NCBI GenBank assembly: GCA_047967505.1
Contig: CM106539.1
DNA from: Dipteris shenzhenensis
Taxonomy: Eukaryota; Polypodiophyta; Polypodiopsida; Gleicheniales
DNA: 64,000 nucleotides
Strand: one strand, 5' to 3'
The notes under the pieces are model-generated. The model was not told the DNA's origin and did not search any database. It was given only the letters and a program-made list of their open reading frames with translations. Positions 11,460 through 23,400 of the stretch are shown here, one piece after another. The position numbers and the translations under genes were made by a program. Position 1 is the stretch's first letter; every line of letters begins with the position of its first letter.

Positions 11460-14400
11460 CTCTACAATTAAGTTTTACATTAGATCAAGGATATTTCTGA
11501 ACTTTCATTACCTTTATGTCAGAGACCACAGCTTCCAGTTGTGGCCCTTTCCGACTCTGATGTTGGTTTTCAGAACTGCCATCTAGAAGCTGCTCCACAT
11601 CCGTCAAGATTAATGCAGAAGCAATTGTCGTGTTGGCAACCAATCTGCCCAAAGGACCTTGCCTGGAAGAGGAAGGCGCTCTTCTGTTTGAGGAACCCCT
11701 TGGTCGAGACATTGTAGCATGATAAAGGTGCGTTGTATCTGATATCAATATAGAGAATCAAAATAAGATGTTTTTGAGAAGAGACGACCCATGACTACAA
11801 TTCTCAGGTGCAGTACATTTAAACAAGGAACATACATCAGCCATTGACAGTGTACCCATTTTTCCGTAAAGACTTGATCCCCTCTTTCTCAACTCAATCC
11901 TTGATCAGAATTGTTTCATACTAAAAACCATATATCACAGGAACATTCCAGGGCATCTCAAAATAGACCGAGTATTTTATTTCAAGCAACTTAGAACCAT
12001 TTGAAGCCAAAAGACAAACTCATTATCTGTTACCTTTGTTCTCCCCTCCACCTACATCAACCACAAACGAACTCGATAGTGAAGCAGAGGCTCCTGGTTG
12101 AAGAGAAAGCATAGACGGCTGTAGTTTCAAACGTTCCTGTAGTGACGATATTGTCCTGCAAAAGTTAGAAACTTGACCATGAGATAGTGCTTTCTAGGTA
12201 ATAGATATTTTCACTTCTATTTCTCTCTTATGCCCACACATTTAATTTGCTCCATTTTCACTATGCTGCCTCTCAAATGAGTAGCTCATAAAATACTAAC
12301 CTGGATGAGGTTGATAAGATGTTCTTGAACTCTCCTATGATCTCCTTACTGGAAACACCGTCAGATACAAGCGGTCCTGCTTTTTCTGAAATAGAATTTT
12401 CAACCTTCATTATGTTCCATCCATCCAGTTGCTGGGATGTGCCACTAAAAACTTCGTTGGTTTCTGACAAAGAAACAGGTTCTGATACAGTTAATTTTTT
12501 CTGACCTGGAAGATGTTCAACCATTCCTGTATCCTTTTCAAGCCATTGCTGTGACTCTTCGTTGTGAATCTGTTCTCTATTAATTTGGTTCCTCATTGAG
12601 GGTGGCAAAGCTTCTGCACTGTTTTTTTCAATGTTTTCATGCTGAACCACATCAGTCACCGCGCTTCCAACAGACCATGAATCTGATTCTTCATCTGATT
12701 CTACTTTTCTATTACCCAAAAGATGATCATTTATCTGCTTCATCACTAGGGCGGACCTCAAGGGTCTATCTGCTCGATCAGCGGAGAAAGGTACTGAGGC
12801 AGTAATAGCATTTATTTCCCTAAAGTCGTGAGATGAGCTCGAAAATTTCTCCCCGTCAGCCTTCTCCCCTTTAAGCTCCACATTAGATGGGCCTATAGGA
12901 GTATTGCTTGCACCATCGATATTTTTTACCAACGTACTATTAGGTTCAGCTTGAGAAGGTTCATTGTCAATTTCAGCCCTGCTGTCTTCAAAAAGACCAC
13001 TATCAGCAGATATTTGTTCTACCTGAGAAGGTAGAAACATGATCTCAGCTTTAACTTTGGAGTCCTCAAAAAGATTGCTGCATAGACTCTCCTTGAAACT
13101 TTGGGCATCCTCCTTAGATGGGCCCATAGGCGTATTGCTTGCGTCTTGGATAGTTCTTACCAACATACTATTAGGTTCAGATTGAGAAGGTTCATTGTCA
13201 ATTTCAGCTCTGCTGTCTTCAAAAAGATCACTATCAGCAGATATTTGTTCTACCTGAGAAGGTAGAAACATGATCTCAGCTTTAACTTTGGAGTCCTCGA
13301 AAAGATTTCTGCGTGGACTCTCCTTGAACATTTGGGCATCCTCCTTACCATTATTTGATCCAAAGAGGTCCACATTGTAATCCTCTTCATCATCATCATC
13401 AAACAGATCTTTCTTGAATGCTGGCAAACTGTCTCTGAAAGGACGTCCACCAGCAGTTAAGCCTTCAAATGACAAGAGATTATAATTCATGCTTCCCAGC
13501 ACAGGAGTTCCATCTGACTGAAGAGACGTCTTTGGAAAGGGAAGAGTATGTGATGCATCCTTCTCTTGTGATTTTGTTTGACTGTTCAGGTTGGCATCAG
13601 GTTGCACTGCTTCTGATCTGGTGACAGTGTTACTGCTAAATAGAGACTTCTCCTTTGGCGCTGCATCACTAAACAGTCCCTCTGGGATAGTGGGGCTTGA
13701 CCAGATGTTAGCATTTGAGACTACTGCTTGTAAACCAAAAAGTTCATCCTCCTCATTTTCATCATCAAACAAGCCTCCACTAATCATTTGCGTTGGCAAA
13801 ACTTTAAGGAAGTTGTCAGTACTATTTGTCGTGTTTCCCTTCTGAGGGGCAGATTTTTGAGGGTTAATAACCCGCTGAATCTGTGCACGATGAGACAGAA
13901 CCTGAGGCTCTGCAATATCTCTAGGTGTAAGGGCCTTGGTATTATCTTTAGAGGCAGAGGAAGTGAAAGATGTTAAAACCTGAGAAGAAAAAGAAAAACA
14001 GAGTATCACCAGTATATCATTTTGTTTACTTTAACAAATACACTGCTACTGAACCTTTCTTAACAATACTTCAAATGAGAAAGTAACTAAATTGAGTTTA
14101 ACTTTCGTTCGACCAAAAATAACTGAACATAAAGAACGTTGATAAGACCAAAAAAAGCAATAAAATACTACTACTATGAATAATGTGGGGAGACACATAG
14201 GTGCACATAGTTAGCTAGTGATGGGGTTTTTTCTGGCTCCAAAGACATCTTTTCCCAAAAAAAGATGATATGATGTAAATATTTGACTATGAATAAAATG
14301 TTTGTAGGAACTTCCCATGGGAGGTGATGAAAATGCAATATGGATGCACTCCAGAGTAATGTACCCATGTGTGACGGGGTCGGTGGTTGAATGTCAAATG

Positions 14401-17400
14401 TAAAAGTTTTTTGTGTTTTTTTACGTGTGGTAAATGGTCTTCTATGCATGGAATGTTGTCATGTCAATATCTGTGTTACCATCCAGTGTGGTAATTGTGT
14501 GGGCATGCATCAAAATGCCTTGCTTTGAAGGTTAGAGGAAGAAGAGTGCGCTGATTGTACATTGCTGGTGATCAACGCTGCCTGTGCGCTGATTGTGAGG
14601 GAAAGCCTTTGCTTGCTTGAGGCACACGTCGGAGCTGACCCCCCTTTCGATGGATTTCTGTCGTTGGTTCTTGAGGAGCTGCTGATCGCTTTTTCTTGAG
14701 GTGAACGAGAATTTGAGGAGAAGAGCCAGAGGATTGTGCAGGAGACTGCTCATACACTAAGGAGAGGTTGCTGTGTACGTGAAGACAATGCTGAAAGGGA
14801 AGCTGACCATACGTGTGAACAAGTAAGGGTGAAGACCTGTTCGACTAAAGTCTAGAGGATCTTGGATGATCTCCAAGAGTTGTGGCTCATTCCTATCACT
14901 TGTGGTACCACAGATGTGCATTGTTCCTTCTGACCGTGTCTTGTTCATCGTGTTATTTGTGCCATCTCGATTGAGTCTTGCACGTGTCTCACAAAAAGTA
15001 TGTAGTGCATCCAAGCGTCGCCGGAGGCCCTTAGCGATTGAAAGTCTTTAGAAGACCAAAAAGTGTCTGTGAGACTAAGAGAAACAGATACAACGAACTG
15101 ATCGGTGGAGTCACTAAACGAGCATCAACACCTAGGACTAATACAAAAATCCATAGCCAAAATCCATGATGCATAATCCATAACCCTGCCCATAACGGCG
15201 TCGGTACGTAGAGGGGAAAAACTCTTTGAGTGGAAGCCAATGAGAGTGCCAGCTCTAGGAGGGGGGCGTCGATGTGCGAGATTGCAAAAACCCTATGATA
15301 GGATGCCGGTGACTGTCGACATATACGACTTGCTGACGTCTTCTAGCTGTAGCCCTATGGCAAACTAGCACCACAGTCACTCATGCATCGGGTATAGTAA
15401 GCATAGAAGCAAGGTCCCCTAGCATGATCTGTGCCACAATGCGCCAGCGAGTCTGACGTGTCTATCTCTGGTTCGGGTTCTTGAGATCGTCGTCTCCATC
15501 AATCCTACTGGTCTATGCTATCTGGCTGGAAAAACTCGGTGATCATGCTCTGGGTGGAGTCTAGATGTGTGTCATGATCTCCCCTACGTGCCCTGAGCAA
15601 CCTCTCCCTATGTCATACAACATCATGAATGAAGGTTGTCCAACATCTCTAGTCTGGGTAAGATAAGAAACTGTGCAGTAGTATCAACCTCTAATCAAGC
15701 GAAATGCTCCTCTGACTTGATCTCTCGGGAGTCGCACGGGGTGCAAATGCGACCCTCTCTGGGTATGCCCTCTGCTTGACCACACTCTATACGGAGGCGG
15801 TGTGATGAGAGTAAGACCACATCATCTGCATAAACGAAAATCTGAATCAAGGCGGGAGAGCTCCTAGTGTCCGAATGAAGGTCTCAAGCTCGTCGATGTT
15901 AAGGCCAAACAGAGTTGGTGATAGTGAACAACCTTGTTTGATCCCCATAGTGCTCCTTGTAGCCATCCAAACCTTGCCTGGGACCCTCTCATAAAGTGCC
16001 ATGATTTCCCAAATGATCTCTTGACTATATCCCAAATCCTACAAAAGAGTCTAATGAAGCGAGCTCTCGGTACTGTGTCAAAAGCCTTGGAGAAATTCAC
16101 AAAGCAACAATAAATCCTCTTTCTCCATGCTCTGGCATCTAAGCTCGCATAATCAACATGAAAGCTGGAGGCCCTTAGTTGAAGAGGAGAGTAAGACCAA
16201 GTATGTAGTACATCCAAGTGTCGTGGAGGTCCCAGCTAAATCAAGGAGTGAGAGAGAGGCTTGTCCCTCCTAGTCTCCGAACGAAGGTCTCAAGATCGTC
16301 GATGTAGAGGTCAAACAGAGTTGGGGATACTGGATAACCTTGTTTGATTCCAATAGTGCTCTTGATGAATCATCCGTGATAACATGAGAACCTGTAGCCG
16401 CTCCACACGGGCCCACTTTGTATCCGACAAGTCTGGCCCCCAACAAGGACTGCCGTACATCCCCGCAGGGCGAGCCAAGGAGTCAAAAAGCAACCCCTTG
16501 GTGCGTGGATCCTGAAAGTGCGAGTGGAAGCACTGCCTCTCTAGTGTGGCCAATGAGGCATACCCTCTACTCAAGCATGCCTACATCGTGGATCTCATAC
16601 TGAAGCTCGGTCCGGAGAAGATAACCCAGCTTCAGTCCGGATCGCGGGTCTCATACTGAAGCTCGGTCCGGAGAAGATAACCCAGCTTCAGTCCAGAGAA
16701 GATAACCCCAAGGTAAGTGTATGATGAAACTATCTCAACAAATGACCCCGCAAATGTGAACTGCTCCTGACGCATGATGGGTCGAGATGTATTAAAGATC
16801 ATGACCTTGGTTTTACCCAGGTTGACCTTCAAATCATGAGACTCACAAAAGGACTGTAGTGCGTCTAGATGTCTCTGAAGCCCCTCTGCTGAGGAAGACA
16901 AGAGAGCCACGTCATCTGCATAGAGCAAAATCTGGATTAGCGTGCCCGCAAGAGAGCAACCTACATCCCCCTGTGTCTGCATCACTGTCTCAAGCTGGTC
17001 AATGTAGAGGCCAAACAAGGTAGGCGACAAAGGACACCCTTGTTTGATCCCGATGGTACTCATGATCTCGTCTGTCCACCCGGATCCTGCCCGAACTCTG
17101 GCAGAAACTCTCTCGTAAAGTGCCATGACAGCCCAAATGATCTCCTGGTCATAACCCAAGTCTTGTAGGCGCTGTATGAGGCGGGCTCTCAGGACCGTGT
17201 CAAATGCCTTGCGAAAATCCACAAAGCAACAATAAACCCTCTGCTTCCATGACCTCGCCTTCTCGATGATACATATGAGCGTGAGAATGTGGTCCATGGT
17301 TCCATGATCACGCCGGTGAGAGTGATCACAGCAAGGGGGACGAGGGGGAGGAGGGGGCCGAGGGAACGGGGGGGAGGAGGAGGGGAGTAGAGGGGAAAGG

Positions 17401-20400
17401 GGAGAGGGATCTAGAGGGGGGGGAAAGGGGACGATCTCAGGCTCCCCCTGCTGATCACGCTCGCCGAAGCTCTCAATCCGCTCCTCAACCACTGTCTGGC
17501 TATCGTCCGCCACCGCCACATCAAGAACTCTTGGGGCTCTCTACTATTGCGAGAGTGGATGCGGACGCTGAAACTCTACCACGTGAGGAACATCTGGCTG
17601 GGCGGTGGCCCCTTCCGCTAAGGGAGGTGAATCCCACATAAGGGCTCTTGCTGTTGCTGCTGCTCCTCCTCAGATGCCTTGCGGCCGACCGTGTCTCTCT
17701 CTTTGCGTTTGGCCCTTTGCCTGCGGCGCTTGCGAGCTTGTTTGCTTGGTTTCTTTTTCTTTTTAACCCACGTCCAGTCTCCTTCTGAAGGGGTCACCCA
17801 GGGATCTTGCTACTCCTATCTGAGGGAGCACGGGACTTTGGTCTGCTGGCTCTGCCTACTCTACGGGGAAGGGGAGGGAGGTGCTCGGCCATGGCCACGA
17901 GGGCAATCTCTAGCGAGGTGACCCATCTCTCTGGACCGAAGACACTGGCCTAGTAGCCTAGAAATCTCCACTCGCTGTCGAAGTGTGCCCCCTTCAAGGG
18001 TCTCTAGGAGGATCGGACTCTGGGCACTCAACCACCAATTTGATCTTGGGGACTCCGTCATCTGCTACAACTAAGGTGGCCGACTTTGACGAGGACTCGA
18101 GTACAGTGCCAAATGCCCGACCAATGGAGGGGAGGATGGCTCGATACTCCTTAGGAAGCCCTGGGAGGCAGAGCATAACCGAAAACAGGGAATATGATGT
18201 GTCGTGTCCATGTCCTCCACTGTAAACCCATGATACCAAGGAAAGAGATAAACTAGGTGCGGGCCAAGGAGGATGGGGCTCTGCTCTACGAGTGTCGAGG
18301 CAGTGTCGAGGGAGCTCAGCTTGATGAGAAAAATGCCTCTTCCATAGATGGTGACCTCCTAGATGTGATCACCCTCTAATATCAAGCTCGCCTGGATCCA
18401 CTCTCGCCCCTGTCTTCGTGTAGGCGTGAGGCTCACAATTCTGCCCATGAGCGTCTTGTCCTGAAGGGACTGAACTGCGTGCTGTACCTGTTGCTTGTCA
18501 GCTGGGGAAAGAAGAACCTTAACGGGAGTGGGAGTCGAGGGTGCTGCCATAGAGCCCCTTTGGCCAGACAAAGGGTCACCACCAAGATTTTCTTTCACCT
18601 TAACAAGCACAGATGCTCCCACTGCAAGAAGGAAGAAGAGAAAAAAGGGGGAGGGGGGAGAGGAAGAAGGGTGTTCGAGGGGAAGGCGAAGGCGAGGCGA
18701 GGTGAGGCGAGGCGAGGCGAGACGAAGAGGCGGAGGAGAGAGATGGAGAGGGCGGAAGGGAAGGTAGAAGGGGAAGGAGAGGAGAAGGAGAGAAGGAAGG
18801 AGTGAAGGGGTGGAGGTACGGGGGGAGGAGAAAGATGGGCGGAGAAGAGGGTGGGAGAGGCAGGGGAAGCGGAGTGGAAAGATGGAGGGGGAGGCGCAAA
18901 CTCGAGGAGGGGGGGGGGGGAGGCGGAAGGGATAGAAGGCGGGGGAATGGCGGGGAGGAGGAGGGGCGGAGGACCAGCGAGGGGCGGAAGGAGCAGCGAG
19001 GGGCGGAGGAGCAACGAGATGGCCGAGAGAAGGAAGGCCGGAGCGGGGGTGGAAGGGCGACGAGGAGGAGAGGCGGCAAGGCGGAAAGGAGCAACGGGCA
19101 GTCAGGCCGCCACGGACGGAGGGGGAGCTCACCCGCTCAATGAAAGCCCTACCCTGAGCTTGATAGGTCCTGGCTACTTGCAAGGAACTTTTCCCAGCAT
19201 CAAGCATATGCACATCAGTCTATTGAACCACCTACTCATCTCAAACCCCACATCGAAGAACTTTACTATTAGGCCCTTGACAACACTTTGGAAAAATACA
19301 TTCACGACAAATCACACCTTTACATTTATATACATTGGTTGTCTTTGCAAGGACTTAATGTCCACCGATCCATCCAAGGTCATGCTACATGCCGACTAGA
19401 CTGTAACAACATGATAATTTCTTGAATTCAGAAGTAAAAAGTACAAATTTTAACTGCTGAAACTGAAGGAAGAGGTTCTGTCACCCTCAGAAAGAGTTCC
19501 TCCAATAAAGCTCAAGACATTAAAGCCAATAATGGTAGACTTAGTCTGCAATAAACTGAGTTCACGGCAAATCAGTGCAAAGATTTTTGGTGGATTTAGA
19601 ATCCTACTGTGGCATAAAAGGTAGGCTTGCCTTTGTAGAAGCTAGGTTGCCAAGCTTCAGAAAGAGAGGCTGTGGCATAAAAGGTAGGCTTGCCTTTGTA
19701 GAAGCTAGGTTGCCAAGCTTCAGAAAGAGAGGCTATGCCCCATGTCATGGACAAGATCAGGGTGCAATTCCAGCACGAGTTGAACTGCATGTGGAAGGTT
19801 TTGATGTTTCAAAAATTTGAAAAATGGTCCATCGTAGAGACAAGACGCTATTGTAAGAGATAAATTGCTTTCAGTGGTCTCTGAAACTAGGGTTTTACCC
19901 TATTTCTCAATGGTGGTATGAAATACACAATGGTTTCATTTGGTTATCATTGGGTAAAGTTGATGCTTGTCAGATAGGGATGCCATCTTGACAAAAGATT
20001 GATAAGAGGCCAAAAAGAGGAGCTTAGATGTCTCAAGGTATATTAGAAAGTTTTGAACAAATGACATATTCAAGGTCTCATTGAAATGTTTAGATGGTGT
20101 CAGGATAAAGTAGGAATTGTACTGGCGAAAAAGGTTAAAATTCAAGAGCTTTGTGGGTAGGGTACAATGTTGATAGATGCATTTTCTTAACCTGTAGAGT
20201 ATCAAAGTTTGCTACAGTCCTCTAGCTGAGACAAAGTGTGTGATGTCTTGCCCCTACATGTCAACTAGAAGATGTAGTGCATATGGGCACCCTACAGATG
20301 AAGCTTGCTAAAGACCATGGATTTGTGGTATTTTCTCTTAAATTTCTTCACACCAACCTCCGTACATTCCTCGCCATGCACCTGTTAAAAAGTGCTTCAT

Positions 20401-23400
20401 GGTGCATATGCTTCATTCGTGTGGTAAAAGGATACGCTGCATTGTGGTGGACTCTCATAGGTCGAGAAGACCTCCACACAACTTGGACCAGTGTCATGCA
20501 GCCCAGATTGCTACCTACGCAGTCCTCATCCCCAAAAGAGGGGGAGGAGCCAACCTTCAACAATGGTGTTACCCTGACTAGACATAGCCTACACGGTTTA
20601 GCTAAGGTTGTCAGTCTACTTCTGTGGCTCCTCCTTGACTTTACATATGACACTCAGATATGGTTTTTCAAGGAGCAGAGCATCCTGGACAACATCTAGT
20701 TTCCTAGAGAAGGATACCATGGGGAGATTGTGATCTCAACACGATGGATCAAAGGCTCCCAGCTCTCTATGCATGCAGCTTGAGCTGTCACTCACTCCAA
20801 TCCAACCAAGGGAGGCTTTGTCTCTCATGTTCCATTCGTGGAAAAAGTAGCTCATTTGTTACTTTTTGAGAAAATGTACACATGGATCACTTGAACACAA
20901 ATCATCTCAACTGCCAACTTATGTGACGAGAGAAAGGCTCCACATCCAAATTATTTACCTACGAGAATCCCTTTACTCCATAGTTCTCCGGTCTTATCAC
21001 AACCATAATGTATTTGAATAACATGCAGGTCAGCTACTTCCTTGGGCTTCGCAAGCAACTCATATATATGTATTTTCATTTCCACTTTCACTTGCACCAA
21101 ACATCAGGTAGATGATACCAATGGACCTAAATATGCTTGAGTCCACCCAGACTTGCAACTGAGGCATAATCTAAATGGTAATTATTCACTTGCAAGTTTA
21201 TTTTAATGACTAAATTGAATCATGCACTAATCACATCATTACAAATTAAATGCCTGAGTGAGCACATTTGCAGCAAACTGCTAATACAGCCACCTAGCTT
21301 TCCACACACGAATTACAAACACACAATACACCTCAGCAAACTAAAACATCATATGAAAACTCAACTGCCTTAAGGTTTACAACAAACTGGACCTTGAAAT
21401 AAATGGGGTGTGGTATTCAGCTTTTAAGAGTAATAACCTTAGAATCCTTCTCAATAATGGTGAAATCCTGAGTAAGCCCAATTGGAAATTGAGGTTCGAG
21501 ATCAGACTGCACAGTCGTATGACCCTCCTCCGATATATTCCTGCCATGAAACTTCAGCCAAGAGACTTTAAGCGTTTTTTAGGTCCATAGCATGACAATC
21601 AAGTACAATTTCGTCACAGAAGGCTTAATCACACTAACTTCCAATTCCCAGAACCACAATAAAAGTTTATATTCAACTGTAAACCAGGAAGCAAAGAACA
21701 CAAACATAATATATCAGTCTCTACCTAGTAAAGTGGTTTGATGCAGTGGCAGTGGAAGTAATAAAGTGTTCCACTGAGCTGTTGTAACTTGGCAAACTGT
21801 CATCGTTGTCTGTCACAAGGCAGGCCAAAGGTATCTTGTCAAACTGCATTGAATTGAAGCACTCCGATGACTGTATATCAATGCATCACTCCACATGTTT
21901 TCTAATATGTTTCATATGTTGACCCGAGAAGTGGTGAGACAGGATTGAAACAAGATGATGATAACTGACAAGGTATGTAAGGGCTCCTGAGAGCAGCCTC
22001 AAGCATGGCTTTGAAGTTCAGGGCAGCTGAAACAGCAGGCTCGAAGTTTCCTGCCTGTTATGTGAAAAATTTTCTTCTTAGCAAAGTTTACAACATGAGT
22101 TTACCAATCCAAAACATAACAGATATTTCATGACTTCGCACATCACTATCATGAAATTATAAGGAAATTATCAACCACCTGGTCATCTGAGACGTCAGAT
22201 TCACTACCAGACAACTCCCCTTCAGGTATAATTCCACTATCTGCCATTTTGGCAGCCATAATAGCTCCCTCTCTCTCAGCATCACTTTCAAAGTCAAAAG
22301 CTTCCATGCTAGTGCTCCTGTCTTCTGGACAAGTCCAACCAGCTAAATTGTAAGCAGTCAAAATAAAAATATAAGCGCAACAATGATCATGACAAACAGA
22401 AAAGGAAAAATGAATTGAACTGCTTACATAAAGGCTTTAAGAATACAACCTGCAAGTCCGCAGCTGTTATCCCTCATAAAATCCTCTGTCCCAATGATGT
22501 GTGGTAGCTGTTTATGCCATCTCTCTGCCTGCAATTTAGCTTTCATCAGACTAACTTGGTAATTCCAAACCTGACTGAAGCTTAACATCATAGCACCACA
22601 AATAAAGAAGACATCCCCCAAAAACTAAGGGAAAAACATTATGGGACTATGAGAACGCACAATTGAATTATGAGAATGCACTCACAAGCATGCAATAGAC
22701 TAATGACATATATATGCTTAATCATACACGAGGTGCATTGAGTACTAGCATAGAGTTTTATTTTGCATGATATTTCACCAGTCCAATTTTTCTACTTGTT
22801 TGACGTTCCAAAGATGATTTCAAGAAAATGCTAGAAATTACGCAAAAGGGATCTCTGGAAGGCAGCAAGTAAAACAAATCTACTTTAGGGTTCCAACTTG
22901 TAATCAAACGATTCTTTCCAATCATCCAATGGACTACCTTCAAATTTATGCTAACGCAGCTACATTGTACCATTCATTCACCTTTCTACATGTAGCCTTC
23001 CCCTTCCAAATAAACCTACATACACTCCTCTTGAGAAAACCAAGGTTTGAAAAACGCCCTTGAGCTCTACTTTGGAGGTGTATGTGCTTTAAAGTCCCTC
23101 TCTTACAATATGTGCCAAAGGCGTATTTGTTGGAAATATTGCACGATTTAAGGGAGTGGGCCAAGTTTTGGCCACTGCCTTAAAAATTGTATGATTAGGA
23201 GGGCTAGGGACATTATTTCCTTCTAAGGTTCCCCCCCTAGGGCCTAACCACAAGCAATGGTTGAGTTAGTACTACAATCAATGTTGACTCACCCTAAGCT
23301 CACCCTAGACTTTAGGGTTTTATCATGTTGATGGCCCTCTTGTATATCGTTCTTGCAATCTCAATTCAATTCAGCTCCACGTTTTTTAGCTTTCTGAATC

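Larger units (their letters stand above)
13980..21437 (-). other. WASHC2 intron (7.5 kb) with LINE remnants
   Basis: Apart from the LINE pieces listed below, 13980-15400 holds only a short LINE A fragment (about 14970-15040, minus, coding a copy of RRLDALHTFCET). The stretch 19740-21437 shows no gene or clear element. Confidence 0.6.

Noticed and set aside
18479-19399. Long overlapping plus-strand frames rich in G, R and E, and minus-strand frames rich in P, S and L
   Set aside because: The purine-rich tract keeps all frames open. There is no domain, and the same tract recurs as a LINE leader at 44.1-44.5 kb.
21870-21980. A possible U12-type AT-AC intron after ...SPY (ATACCTTG) in WASHC2
   Set aside because: The donor lacks the full ATATCCTT consensus and no branch-site match was seen. 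Kept only as an unresolved donor.
22946-23164. Minus-strand ORF containing CKRGTLKHIHLQ as the missing WASHC2 linker exon
   Set aside because: It overlaps the old LTR start at 23128, is not acidic, and has no good splice borders.
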